From: M269 sp964640795
GTDB taxonomy: Bacteria > Pseudomonadota > Gammaproteobacteria > Enterobacterales > Alteromonadaceae
DNA length: 64,000 nucleotides
Reading direction: 5' to 3'
Assembly (NCBI GenBank): GCA_964640795.1
Contig: CAZXIN010000018.1
Coordinates: 1-64,000, forward strand
In this document: positions 38,663 to 48,024 of the stretch, one piece after another
Position numbering within the stretch: the stretch's first letter is position 1
Layout of the letters: each line of letters starts with the position of its first letter
Made by a program: the position numbers and the translations under genes
Notes under the pieces: generated by a model
The model's database searches: none
What the model was told of the DNA's origin: nothing
What the model saw: only the letters and a program-made list of their open reading frames with translations

Positions 38663-38705
38663 GACCGAAATTAACATATTGAAATTTATTATGTTTTTTT
38701 CGGTC
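38663..38705 (+). repeat. Hairpin between msrP and msrQ
   Basis: GACCGAAA (38663-38670) and TTTCGGTC (38698-38705) form an 8-bp stem, and AACATA/TATGTT inside it forms a second helix. The loop arm is T-rich. It may be a partial terminator or RNA-stability element that sets MsrP above MsrQ. Confidence 0.4.
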
Positions 38706-38807
38706 TTCTACTATCTAAAGCAATGGCTTTTATGTTCGCGTTAACAAAACTTAATTTGCGTAGCCGTTAATTTCCCCTAAAAGAATAGGTAAGAATAAAT
38801 TCACGTT

Positions 38808-39437
38808 ATGAGACTCAATGCCAAGCACATCTTATTGACGAAAGTTATTATTCACATTGCTGCGCTCACGCCTGCAATTTTGACCTATTGGCAGGCCGTC
38901 AATGATCAGCTTGGTGGTGATCCGGTAAAAGCACTTATTCATTTTACTGGTTTAAGCGCTGTTAAATTAATCTTGATTTCACTCGCTATCTCACCACTCG
39001 CTAAAAGATTTAAACAAGGCCAATTAGTCAATTTAAGAAGGTTGCTAGGCCTCTATGCTTATTTTTACGCTACCTTGCATTTAGCGAGTTACCTCATATT
39101 CGAGTTACAACTTGAGTGGGAGTTATTCGTCGATGAAATCATAAAAAGACCTTATATAACCATAGGCATGGCGGCCTTCCTTATTTTGACTTTATTAACA
39201 CTGACTTCTACTAAGAAGATACAACGAAAAATGAAACAGGCCTGGCAAAAGCTACATAACTGGGTTTATTTAGCTGCGCTTTTAGCTGTTATACATTTCT
39301 ATTGGTCAGTAAAGTCAGTGACCTTAGAACCTATTATTTACATCGCTCTAACCCTGATATTACTGGGTTTCAGACGAGAAAAGCTTTTACTAGCAATAAA
39401 AAGAAGAAGAAAAAACCAACAATTTAATAAAAATTAG
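38808..39437 (+). CDS. msrQ: MsrQ haem-binding membrane subunit
   Basis: Inner-membrane b-type cytochrome that passes electrons from the quinone pool to MsrP. The 209-aa length and six helices fit the family. Haem-ligand histidines are likely those in FYATLHLASYL and AVIHFYWSVK, with another in KLHNWVYL. It ends in a Lys/Arg-rich tail. Transcribed with msrP. Confidence 0.92.
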   Translation: MRLNAKHILLTKVIIHIAALTPAILTYWQAVNDQLGGDPVKALIHFTGLSAVKLILISLAISPLAKRFKQGQLVNLRRLLGLYAYFYATLHLASYLIFELQLEWELFVDEIIKRPYITIGMAAFLILTLLTLTSTKKIQRKMKQAWQKLHNWVYLAALLAVIHFYWSVKSVTLEPIIYIALTLILLGFRREKLLLAIKRRRKNQQFNKN

Positions 39438-39462
39438 TTGCAAATGTGCGACGCTCAAACTA

Positions 39463-39478
39463 CTGTATACAAACACAC
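39463..39478 (+). promoter_or_regulatory. LexA-like box upstream of sulA
   Basis: CTGTATACAAACACAC matches the CTGT-N8-ACAG pattern except for the last base. It lies 32 nt before the sulA start, near the expected promoter, and fits SOS control. Confidence 0.55.
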
Positions 39479-39509
39479 TGTTTATTTAACCAGTTATTAA
39501 GGGTTTATT

Positions 39510-39896
39510 ATGTCTTCTATTCAAACGCTACGTAGTTCGTTCAAGAACAATAGTCTTGTATCAAGAGACTTGTCGGATACAGATGATCTAAATCAACTGT
39601 TTAAAACTGCTGCTCAAAATAAACGCTGGACATATTTGATATCGAACAGTATCGACTTTAAGCGCAAGCAGTGCCCTGCTATTCACTTGTCGAAGCCCGA
39701 TGATGACATCGTAGGTATATGGCTAGAGAAGTTACTCATGGCTGGTCAGGCAGGTATTATTATTGTTGAAAACCTTAACTTAGATGAAGTTACTCAATGT
39801 CGTATTCAAAAGCTTTGTGCAGAGAAACAAGCCATCATTGTTAATGTCAAAGTTAAAAGCGCACATTACGGCAATTTAGTCTTTGGTCCTTGGTAA
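39510..39896 (+). CDS. sulA: SulA-like SOS cell-division inhibitor
   Basis: 128-aa protein with the SulA layout: a disordered N-terminus, then LFKTAAQNKRWTYLIS, a central segment (IWLEKLLMAGQAGIIIVENLNLDEV) that matches the part of SulA that binds FtsZ, and a basic end. SulA caps FtsZ to halt division after DNA damage. AAGGG lies upstream of the ATG and a LexA-like box further up. Sequence identity with E. coli SulA appears low, so the name rests on layout plus the box. Confidence 0.65.
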   Translation: MSSIQTLRSSFKNNSLVSRDLSDTDDLNQLFKTAAQNKRWTYLISNSIDFKRKQCPAIHLSKPDDDIVGIWLEKLLMAGQAGIIIVENLNLDEVTQCRIQKLCAEKQAIIVNVKVKSAHYGNLVFGPW

Positions 39897-39955
39897 TATT
39901 AAAGGGTACAATTTAAAACAACACGATTGTCATAAAATAATGCCGGAAACTTACG

Positions 39956-40420
39956 TTGAACTGCCATTGCGGTAACAAAAAAGCTTTTGAAGATTGTTGC
40001 CTACCCTTTATAACATTTGAAGAAAAGCCCGAAACGCCAGAACAATTGATGAGATCACGGTACAGTGCCTACTGTACTCAAAACTATCGTTATATATTCA
40101 ATACTTACGCTAATGCTCAACAGAAAAGTTTGAGTGTCGAAGATATAGCAAGCTCAGCTGAAGATACAATATGGACAGCATTGTCTGTTTGTTCAACCTC
40201 CATGGATAAAGACAATGGCTTGGTTGAATTCAAAGCCTACTACCGAGTAGGTTCACGATTTTTTGTATTGCATGAAGTATCAAAATTCATCAAGCAAAAT
40301 AATGATTGGCGCTATACCACAGGCGATATTCAATCCAACTCTGGCCAATTAGATATAAAACGCAACGAATCCTGCCCTTGCTTAAGTAAACTGAAATACA
40401 AACGCTGTTGTGGAAGATAA
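39956..40420 (+). CDS. ychJ: YchJ-family protein with SEC-C zinc motifs
   Basis: 154-aa protein of the YchJ/UPF0225 family. It begins MNCHCGNKKAFEDCC and ends CPCLSKLKYKRCCG, the two SEC-C motifs with C-x-C and CC zinc ligands, around an NTF2-like domain (LMRSRYSAYCTQNYRYIFNT). The TTG start is supported because the zinc motif follows at once and GGAAAC lies upstream. Function not established. Confidence 0.88.
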   Translation: MNCHCGNKKAFEDCCLPFITFEEKPETPEQLMRSRYSAYCTQNYRYIFNTYANAQQKSLSVEDIASSAEDTIWTALSVCSTSMDKDNGLVEFKAYYRVGSRFFVLHEVSKFIKQNNDWRYTTGDIQSNSGQLDIKRNESCPCLSKLKYKRCCGR

Positions 40421-40856
40421 CCTTCCATCATTTAGATCATCTATTTCACATCAAACTGGTACAAACACAAACGAATCAATACATCCTGATCACCTCAATA
40501 TATTGTTCATATTAAAGGTATTTTTACGTCTTGGTTTAAAGCACGTTTATCGTTGATGTATTAAAGTTGTTCAGTCTAAACGTATTTTGAGCAAGTGCCG
40601 GTTTGAAGGTTAGCTGGCTAGACTCGTATTCCAAGCCTCATTTTGGAAACTCATCATTGTATTGTTCCTATCAAGCATTTCCTGTGCTTGTACTTCCCTC
40701 ACCCATGATGATCGTATACTTAATACCTAAACCCACAACGCAGCACAAAATGTTTACATGAGCCGATCAGAGAAGCGTTTGTTGAATGATTTCCCATACA
40801 CCGTATTGAGACTATTTATACCAATCCGCATTGTTGTATAGGTGAAATAGGTTACA
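40421..40856. other. 436-bp intergenic region before the copper operon
   Basis: No gene is visible. The last 60 bp include TATACCAATCCGCATTG, a phrase common in intergenic repeats of related marine bacteria. I did not find a CueR-type or CusR-type box. Confidence 0.4.
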
Positions 40857-41258
40857 ATGCTATTTATGAGACGCTTTACACTTTATATTGTTTTGATCAT
40901 ATTGTGCTTCCCCTCATTTGGGTATGAAGTATCTTTTGGTCTTGAAAGCGATCACAACTCAGTAATAATTGAGCCTACTCCAGAGGTCAGCGACGATAAT
41001 GTTCATCACTCAAAAGATATGAATGCAGTTGAAGCTAGCACCTCACACGATTGTTGCGACAATGATAATACCTCACAACTTATGCAATGCTGCGAGGAAG
41101 GTTGTACAAATTGCTCGAGCGACTGTAACAATAGTGGTTCGGCTCTGTTAACCACATACAATCATTCATTCCTATCATCATCAGCAACCTTACTCTCGAG
41201 TATCCACCAACAACTCGTAGCTCCTTACCAAAATCACTTAAGACCTCCTATCTCCTAA
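40857..41258 (+). CDS. Cys-rich exported protein of the copper operon
   Basis: 133-aa protein with a signal peptide (hydrophobic TLYIVLIILCFPSFG) and a Cys/His cluster in the mature part: HDCCDNDN, MQCCEEGCTNC and SSDC lie within 35 residues. The acidic, His-containing stretch before it (NVHHSKDMN) adds to a metal-binding character. It lies 45 nt before cusB and is in the same operon. It may be a periplasmic copper or silver chaperone or buffer; it is not CusF by sequence. AGG lies upstream of the start. Confidence 0.72.
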   Translation: MLFMRRFTLYIVLIILCFPSFGYEVSFGLESDHNSVIIEPTPEVSDDNVHHSKDMNAVEASTSHDCCDNDNTSQLMQCCEEGCTNCSSDCNNSGSALLTTYNHSFLSSSATLLSSIHQQLVAPYQNHLRPPIS

Positions 41259-41303
41259 ACCGAAATCGTTCTATTTAGTTTTCGTTTTATTTTGGAGATA
41301 TTT

Positions 41304-42509
41304 ATGCGGCTCATATGTCGATGCATTTTGCTTTTTTTATTAGTACCGTTATCAATTTCAGCACAACCGAACACAAACTTACCAGCACAACTTCCTGAGT
41401 TCGAGCAGAGTGTTCGGTATGTTTGTCCTATGCATAGTCATATTGTTAAGGATCATGCAGGGACCTGCCCTGTTTGTGGTATGAGCTTGGTGCCGAGGGA
41501 ACTACACCTAAATCAAGGGGTCGACGTGAACGTATCAGGTGCCATGCAACAAGCAATGGCACTCACCACTGAAAACGTTAAATTTAGTCCTCTTTGGCGT
41601 TTTATTAACACCTTTGGGTCAGTGCAATTTGATGAGACAGGCCTAACACACATACACCCGAGAGCAGAAGGCTGGATCGAAACGCTAACTGTTAATTCCC
41701 TTGGACAAAGAGTGAAAAAAGGCGAACTACTTTACGAAATTTACTCTCCAGAACTATTAGTTGCACAAGAAGATTTTCTTTCTTTAATTGAGTCAGGTAA
41801 TAAAAGCCTAACGTTATTGGAACGGGGAAGGCAGCGCTTGCGTTTACTCGGCTTTGACAACCAACTCATTGAACAACTAGAAAAAACACATAACGTTCTG
41901 TACCGAGTGCCCTACTTCGCTCAAAAAGATGGCGTAGTCTCGGCACTCGAAGCAAGAGAAGGTATATACATAAAAGCCAGTGATCGCATTATGACTCTGG
42001 CTGATCTCTCTCGTGTTTGGGTTATTGCTGATGTATTCGAACATCAAATAGATTGGGTAAAGGTTGGCCAAAATGTAGAGCTAGATCTTCCTGCCCTCGA
42101 ACTATACGGACTGAAAAGCTTGATTGAGTTTGTCTATCCAACATTAGATCCAATCACAAGAACTTTACAGGTTAGGTTCGCGCTCGATAACCCACAAGAA
42201 CAATTAAAGCCTGATATGTTAGCGACAGTACGCATATATTCAGGGCCAATAGAAACATTAAACATTTCTAGTGATGCACTCATACAAACTGAAAAACACA
42301 ATCGTGTTTTTGTTCAAACGACCAACGGCACTTTTCAACGCAGAAACATAAAAGTCGGCATAGTGACACAAGGCAGAGCACAGGTTATACAAGGGCTGGA
42401 GCTTGATGAAAAGGTTGTCACCTCTGGTCAATTCTTACTAGATGCGGAAGCTAGCCTAACCAATATAGCAACAGATACTGACACTCCCCACCACTCTCAT
42501 CAACATTAA
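41304..42509 (+). CDS. cusB: CusB-like efflux adaptor
   Basis: Periplasmic adaptor (401 aa) of a Cu/Ag RND pump. The ATG at 41304 follows GGAG at 6 nt. After the signal peptide comes a heavy-metal-binding domain, YVCPMHSHI to GTCPVCGMSL, with Cys, Met and His ligands, then the barrel-sandwich and beta-barrel parts (PRAEGWIETL, GQRVKKGELLYEIYSPEL, VWVIADVFEHQI). It ends in a His-rich tail (TPHHSHQH). It lies 10 nt before cusA. Confidence 0.92.
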   Translation: MRLICRCILLFLLVPLSISAQPNTNLPAQLPEFEQSVRYVCPMHSHIVKDHAGTCPVCGMSLVPRELHLNQGVDVNVSGAMQQAMALTTENVKFSPLWRFINTFGSVQFDETGLTHIHPRAEGWIETLTVNSLGQRVKKGELLYEIYSPELLVAQEDFLSLIESGNKSLTLLERGRQRLRLLGFDNQLIEQLEKTHNVLYRVPYFAQKDGVVSALEAREGIYIKASDRIMTLADLSRVWVIADVFEHQIDWVKVGQNVELDLPALELYGLKSLIEFVYPTLDPITRTLQVRFALDNPQEQLKPDMLATVRIYSGPIETLNISSDALIQTEKHNRVFVQTTNGTFQRRNIKVGIVTQGRAQVIQGLELDEKVVTSGQFLLDAEASLTNIATDTDTPHHSHQH

Positions 42510-42519
42510 GGGGACTATT

Positions 42520-45500
42520 ATGTTAGCAAAAATCATTGATCTAAGTTTGCGCTGGCCTTTATTGGTCCTTCTGATTACCACGCTATTCATTAGTATTGGT
42601 TACCGAGCAATGAGGGATACACCAATAGATGCAATACCGGACCTAAGCGATGTACAAGTTATCGTCAAAGTTAGCTATCCCGGCCAATCACCGGACTTGG
42701 TTGAAGAGCAAATTACCTACCCTCTCTCCAGCATACTCATGTCAGTGCCTGGTAGTGAAACAGTGCGAGGCTATTCATTTTTTGGCGACGCCTATCTTTA
42801 TGTCATCTTTGCCGAAGGAACCGACTTGTATTGGGCGAGAGCCAGAGTACTGGAATACCTAAATCAAGCACAGAACACCCTCCCCGATGGGGTTAGTACT
42901 CAGTTAGGTCCTGATGCATCAGGTGTCGGTTGGGTTTTTCAATATGTACTGAGAGATACTTCTGGAGAACACCACTTAGGCGATCTAACTCGATTACAAG
43001 ATTGGTTTATCAGGCAAGAACTTCAATCTGTTCCCGGTGTTAGTGAAGTGGCTAAGGTTGGCGGTATGCAGCAAACTTATCAAGTTGTGGTCGATCCACA
43101 TAAATTACTTCACTATCGACTGACATTAGCACAAATACATAAAGCATTAACAGACGCAAATAATGAGGTTGGAGGCTCAGTCATTGAGTTAGCCGAGGCT
43201 GAATATATGGTAAGAAGCCAAGGCTATTTAAAATCTTTAGATGATTTCAAACAAATCCCTTTAGGCATCACCAACCACCTAGGAACACCATTGCGCTTAA
43301 AAGATGTTGCTACGTTACGTTTAGGCCCTCAAACACGCCGAGGCGTTGCTGAGTGGAATGGTGAGGGAGAAGTCGTTGGTGGTATCGTGGTAATGCGTGA
43401 TGGTGAGAATACCCTGTCAGTCATTGCTAAAGTAAAAGACAAAATAGAGCAGTTAAGGAAGGCACTACCCGAAGGTGTGACAATAGAAACCGCTTACGAC
43501 AGAACAAGTTTGATAACTCGCGCAATAGAATACTTACAGGATAAATTAATCCAAGAAGTATGTGTTGTGATAGTCGTTTGTGGCTTGTTTATAATGCACG
43601 CTAGAGCAACGTTAATTGTTGTTATTTGTTTACCAAGCGCTATGTTACTGGGCTTTGTGCTTATGCGTTTGTTTCATATAAACGCCAACCTAATGTCTTT
43701 GGGAGGCATTGCAATAGCGATTGGAGCTTTAGTCGATGCAGCCATCGTCATGGTTGAAAATGTGCAGAAACAACAAGAAAGTGCCACTCATTGCACTCAG
43801 AAAAATGACCACTTCAACTTAGTTCGCCGAGCATGTATCGATGTAGGCCCAGCGCTATTCTTCTCCCTACTCATTATTACACTGAGTTTTCTTCCCATCT
43901 TTGCACTAGAAGGACAGGAAGGCAGGCTATTTTCACCTCTGGCTTACACCAAAACCTTTGTTATGGCTTCTGCTGCATTACTATCCATTACACTCGTACC
44001 GTCTCTTATATTGTTACTCTTGAAAGGTAAGGTATCTCCTGAAGACAACAATTGGTTAAACCGTGGACTTAAATCAATTTATAAACCATTCCTCAACGCG
44101 GCATTACGTTGGCCATATGTCGTTGTCTTATTAGCTATCAGCATTGGTTTATCTGCTATTTATCCGTGGCAAAAACTCGGCAGTGAATTTATGCCTACTT
44201 TCGACGAGGGTGACTTGCTGTATATGCCAACTACCTTACCTGGAGTATCCATTCAAGAGGCTGGCCAAATACTTCAACAAACGGACCGCATTATAAAAAC
44301 GCTACCCGAAGTTAAATCTGTCTTTGGTAAAGTAGGACGTGCGGACACAGCAACGGATCCTGCTCCTTTAACAATGATCGAAACCACCATACAGCTAAAA
44401 CCTAAAGATGAATGGCGTAGCAACATAAAGTTGGAGGATATTATTGTCGAGTTAGATGAGAAAGTTAACTTACCGGGTTTAACAAATGCTTGGGTTCAAC
44501 CTATTAAAACTCGCATTGATATGCTTAGTACTGGCGTCAAAACACCTGTCGGAATAAAACTAGCAGGTGATGATCTTGGTAGTATTGAACTGGCTACACA
44601 AGTCATCGAAAAGACAATATCAACGCTAGATGGCACACTATCAGTGTTTGGTGAACGCCCTCTATCTGGACGATATCTTGATATTACACCAAATCGATTT
44701 AATGCAGCACAATACGGGCTGACTATTGCTGATATCCAAAATGTTGTTCGTATTGCAGTAGGAGGTGAGACACTCGGCCAATCGATACAAGGAAAAGAGC
44801 GATTCCCCATAAACATGCGCTACCCTCGTGATTATCGTACAGATATACAAGCATTAAGAGAGTTGCCTTTTGTTAGTCCTAATGGGAGTTGGGTGACTTT
44901 GGAACAAGTTGCTGATATTCGTATCAATGACGGACCATCAATCATTAAATCTGAGAACGCGCGTACTATAGGCTGGGTATTCATCGATATTAAACCCGAC
45001 TTTGCAATTGGGGATTATATTAATCAACTTCAAATCGCACTTGCAGATGTTGAATTACCGAATAAGGTAACTTGGACAATTGCTGGGCAGTATGAATACC
45101 TTCAGCGTGTCAAAGATAAACTTAACTGGATAGTGCCTGGAACATTGATGATCATATTCATATTGCTACAGCTAATGTTCGGACGATTGTGGCAAGCGGT
45201 ATTGGTACTAGTGACATTACCCGTTGCGTTGTCCGGATCTCTTTGGTTAGCTTATTGGTTAGGCTTTCAACTATCTGTTGCTATGGCCGTTGGCATGATT
45301 GCCTTAGCTGGCGTAGTCGCTGAATTTGGCGTTGTGATGTTACTTTATCTTAATAATAGCTGGTCTAGCCAAAAAGGTAGTTGCCAAGAGCGTATTGAAT
45401 ACGGTGCAATACAACGCGTTAGACCCAAAGCGATGACCGTATTAACTATCATCGCCGGGCTATTACCCATAATGTTTGGTGAAGGTTCTGGCAGCGAAGT

Positions 45501-45660
45501 CATGCAGCGCATAGCTGCCCCCATGTTAGGTGGAATGCTAATCAGCCCCCTAATTTCAATGTTGGTGATACCAGCCGTTTACAAATTGGTAAAAGATCGT
45601 TCAGCCAATATCAACCAGCGCAATAGCAGAAAACCTCATTGTAAAGGCGAAGTTGAATAA
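42520..45660 (+). CDS. cusA: CusA-like Cu(I)/Ag(I) RND efflux pump
   Basis: Inner-membrane RND transporter, 1046 aa with 12 helices. The three methionines of the CusA relay, M573, M623 and M672 in E. coli, are here M569 (LLYMPTTLPG), M619 (TMIETTIQLK) and M668 (RIDMLSTG), each offset by four. The proton-relay Asp is in GALVDAAIVMVEN. The next gene is unrelated, so no CusC outer-membrane channel is encoded here. The pump must use one from elsewhere. Confidence 0.94.
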   Translation: MLAKIIDLSLRWPLLVLLITTLFISIGYRAMRDTPIDAIPDLSDVQVIVKVSYPGQSPDLVEEQITYPLSSILMSVPGSETVRGYSFFGDAYLYVIFAEGTDLYWARARVLEYLNQAQNTLPDGVSTQLGPDASGVGWVFQYVLRDTSGEHHLGDLTRLQDWFIRQELQSVPGVSEVAKVGGMQQTYQVVVDPHKLLHYRLTLAQIHKALTDANNEVGGSVIELAEAEYMVRSQGYLKSLDDFKQIPLGITNHLGTPLRLKDVATLRLGPQTRRGVAEWNGEGEVVGGIVVMRDGENTLSVIAKVKDKIEQLRKALPEGVTIETAYDRTSLITRAIEYLQDKLIQEVCVVIVVCGLFIMHARATLIVVICLPSAMLLGFVLMRLFHINANLMSLGGIAIAIGALVDAAIVMVENVQKQQESATHCTQKNDHFNLVRRACIDVGPALFFSLLIITLSFLPIFALEGQEGRLFSPLAYTKTFVMASAALLSITLVPSLILLLLKGKVSPEDNNWLNRGLKSIYKPFLNAALRWPYVVVLLAISIGLSAIYPWQKLGSEFMPTFDEGDLLYMPTTLPGVSIQEAGQILQQTDRIIKTLPEVKSVFGKVGRADTATDPAPLTMIETTIQLKPKDEWRSNIKLEDIIVELDEKVNLPGLTNAWVQPIKTRIDMLSTGVKTPVGIKLAGDDLGSIELATQVIEKTISTLDGTLSVFGERPLSGRYLDITPNRFNAAQYGLTIADIQNVVRIAVGGETLGQSIQGKERFPINMRYPRDYRTDIQALRELPFVSPNGSWVTLEQVADIRINDGPSIIKSENARTIGWVFIDIKPDFAIGDYINQLQIALADVELPNKVTWTIAGQYEYLQRVKDKLNWIVPGTLMIIFILLQLMFGRLWQAVLVLVTLPVALSGSLWLAYWLGFQLSVAMAVGMIALAGVVAEFGVVMLLYLNNSWSSQKGSCQERIEYGAIQRVRPKAMTVLTIIAGLLPIMFGEGSGSEVMQRIAAPMLGGMLISPLISMLVIPAVYKLVKDRSANINQRNSRKPHCKGEVE

Positions 45661-45744
45661 CAATATGAACTTAGGGTGTTATAGTGGCTTTTAAATAATA
45701 TTATCTTCTAGCACTCTATCAGATTTTACTGGGCCTTCATTATT

Positions 45745-46455
45745 ATGTGTGGATACATGTTTAGATACTTAGTCATTTTGATATTCATCAGCAAACCACT
45801 CATGCTAAGAGCAGAGCCCCTTATAATAGCGATTTCTGATTTTCCACCCTCTATTGATTTATCAGATGAAAACTACGGTATTCACGGAGAGCTCGTACTT
45901 GGAGCTATAAAAAGGATTGGACATCCGTTTGAAATTAAGATCTTTTCATGGAGTAAAATTAGCCAGATGTTAGATACGCAAGACGTTTGCTCTTTTGGTT
46001 GGGTGAAAAACAAAGATAGACTAAAACGTTGGCAATACTCCCGACCCTATCATGCTGATATCTCCTATCTATGGGGAAGGAAAGACAATAAAATAGACTT
46101 AACGACTTTAGAAGATGCCTTAAACTATCGCATTGGTGTAACACGCGGGTTTAGTTACGGTCAAAATTTCGATGATCTCTTAAGTCGCATAGAAACTGAT
46201 GAGAGCTTTGACGATACAGTTAACCTAAGAAAGCTATTAGCTGGGCGCATCGACTTGTTTCCAGCTCAAGCTATTATCGTAAAACCCATTCTAGCAACAA
46301 GGTTTACGGCTCAAGCCGATCTGCTTGAGCCTAAAATGGAAATCAATAATTTAAGTCACCATTTTGTATGCAATATCAATAGCAAGTTAGGAAAAGAGAT
46401 CATACACAAGATTAACCCTTTATTAGCCGCCTCCATTCTAAGCAACAATCATTAA
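45745..46455 (+). CDS. Orphan solute-binding-like protein (family 3)
   Basis: 236-aa exported protein with the fold of family 3 amino-acid-binding proteins. A signal peptide (YLVILIFISKPLMLRA) precedes EPLIIAISDFPPS, and the usual lobe features YSRPYHADISYLWGRK and LRKLLAGRIDLFPAQ follow. No permease or ATPase genes are near, and related single proteins occur widely in marine bacteria without a known ligand. An ATG at 45757 is an alternative start. It could serve as a sensor partner rather than in transport. Confidence 0.75.
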   Translation: MCGYMFRYLVILIFISKPLMLRAEPLIIAISDFPPSIDLSDENYGIHGELVLGAIKRIGHPFEIKIFSWSKISQMLDTQDVCSFGWVKNKDRLKRWQYSRPYHADISYLWGRKDNKIDLTTLEDALNYRIGVTRGFSYGQNFDDLLSRIETDESFDDTVNLRKLLAGRIDLFPAQAIIVKPILATRFTAQADLLEPKMEINNLSHHFVCNINSKLGKEIIHKINPLLAASILSNNH

Positions 46456-46456
46456 T

Positions 46457-46942
46457 TCAGGCTTCACCTAAAGTGTTTAATATGTCATAAAGCTTCGTTG
46501 GATCAGGTTCAATAGGCTCATAAGTTAGCTTATCTAGCCTTTGCTGCGTTTCATAAGATGCATTACTTCTAACTTCATCTCCAATCCTGAAGCGATCATT
46601 ATGAAGAGACAATGGTGGTGGGAATAAACAAGACCATAATTTAGCATTGGCTAAATCATCACTATTGATAATCTGACTTAATCGGTTTTGCTGTTGCCAA
46701 TGGTATTCTTCCGTATGTAAGTCCGACGAAGGATAATGGTTCAACCGACTAATCTCATCACTATATTGGCCCGGCTCCGGCTCTTTAACCAACAGCTTTC
46801 GATCCAACACATCCTGCTGCAGCATTGCCAACAGCAAACCAAAATTCTTATTTTGCTCGTGTGAAACAGCCCTATTGAGTGCCCCTGAAAATTCAATATC
46901 AGTATTAACTTTCTGGCTGGCAGCAAGGTCACTTTCAAGCAA
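46457..46942 (-). CDS. VC2046/SO_2500-like protein
   Basis: 161-aa cytoplasmic protein of unknown function. The FGLLLAMLQQDVLDR stretch near residue 34 and the ALNRAVSHEQNKN segment before it resemble the VC2046/SO_2500 family. The TTG start is well supported by AGGAG 6 nt upstream. The identification is from memory and tentative. It converges on the binding-protein gene with a 1-nt gap. Confidence 0.55.
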   Translation of the reverse strand: MLESDLAASQKVNTDIEFSGALNRAVSHEQNKNFGLLLAMLQQDVLDRKLLVKEPEPGQYSDEISRLNHYPSSDLHTEEYHWQQQNRLSQIINSDDLANAKLWSCLFPPPLSLHNDRFRIGDEVRSNASYETQQRLDKLTYEPIEPDPTKLYDILNTLGEA

Positions 46943-47058
46943 ATTTTTCTCCTGACTCTATCGACTTACCACCTAGTTAGATTTATCGGCTGATACTGGA
47001 GAATATTCAGCGGTCTTTTTGCTAATTTATGTAGGAAAGAATGCAATGCTAGTTTATT

Positions 47059-48024
47059 TCAGCAGGATAGCTTTTTCGATGGCACTAATTGGTTGTGGTC
47101 AGAATAGATAAACATGTGCTTAAAGAGCTTTTTCAATGCCACTGTTTGCTCTTCAGTTAAGTAATTGTAATCGAGTATGATGCCTCGCAACTTGATGTTG
47201 CCATGAAAAAACTGCTCACCGATCTTGGATATATGATTATTATTCAGGTAGGCCATCAATATGCCACTGTCAGACAGAGTCGAGGGTATTTCGGAGAAAC
47301 AGTTGTAACCCAACCATATCCCCCCTAATCGGCTCATTTTGCTCAATTCCCGAGGTAATGTGCTTAGTGCATTATTATCAAGGTAAAGGTAACCTATCTT
47401 CGAGAGTAGACCAATTTCAGGTGGAATCTTGATAATCTCGTTATTATCCAACCAAACTGTATAAAGATTATCGATTTGGCTTAAGACAATAAAATCTTCA
47501 GCTTTACCTAACCTATTGCCTGTTAGTCGAATATCCCTCAAATGCAAAACATTTAAGTTTGATGGCAATGCTGTCAAATTATTGTATGACAAATCAAGAA
47601 AAGCTAAGGGTAATTCAACCAAAAGCGCCATCGATTTCACAAAATCTAAGTTTGGATTATGTGTAAGTGATAGCTGTGTCAAATGTTGACAATCACTAAG
47701 CTCTTGCGGTAAGGCTAATAATTGTAAGCGATTCATTTTCAAAATATGCAAATTGGGCCCTGCACATATCTTTCTTAATGCACTAGACAGATCAAGCTCA
47801 GTGTTTCCACTTATATCCAACATACGCAAGTCGGCGACGTCGATATTCTCAGGTAAAGCCAGCAACCCTCTATTGCTTAAATCCAGTCGAAAAACTTTTT
47901 CCGAAGCATTGGGCTCAAGATAAGTTTCCCCAAATGATGTGCGATAGGTTTCGCAGCTACTCAAGAAAAGTACCAGAAAAGCAATATAGTAAAGGGTTAG
48001 CCTTTTTGCAGAACCTTTACTCAT
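47059..48024 (-). CDS. Leucine-rich-repeat lipoprotein
   Basis: 321-aa protein with a lipoprotein signal (lipobox LSSC, Cys24) and about nine LRRs of the L-x-x-L-x-L-x-x-N-x-L type, for example LAFLDLSYNNLTALPSNL and IGYLYLDNNALSTLPREL. Position +2 is Glu, so outer-membrane sorting is expected. Bacterial LRR lipoproteins present a binding face for proteins or host molecules. It overlaps the upstream exported-protein gene by 8 nt, a sign of a joint unit. Confidence 0.86.
   Translation of the reverse strand: MSKGSAKRLTLYYIAFLVLFLSSCETYRTSFGETYLEPNASEKVFRLDLSNRGLLALPENIDVADLRMLDISGNTELDLSSALRKICAGPNLHILKMNRLQLLALPQELSDCQHLTQLSLTHNPNLDFVKSMALLVELPLAFLDLSYNNLTALPSNLNVLHLRDIRLTGNRLGKAEDFIVLSQIDNLYTVWLDNNEIIKIPPEIGLLSKIGYLYLDNNALSTLPRELSKMSRLGGIWLGYNCFSEIPSTLSDSGILMAYLNNNHISKIGEQFFHGNIKLRGIILDYNYLTEEQTVALKKLFKHMFIYSDHNQLVPSKKLSC

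Noticed and set aside
40831..40850. TATACCAATCCGCATTG as an insertion sequence end
   Set aside because: Only one copy is seen in the window and no transposase is nearby.
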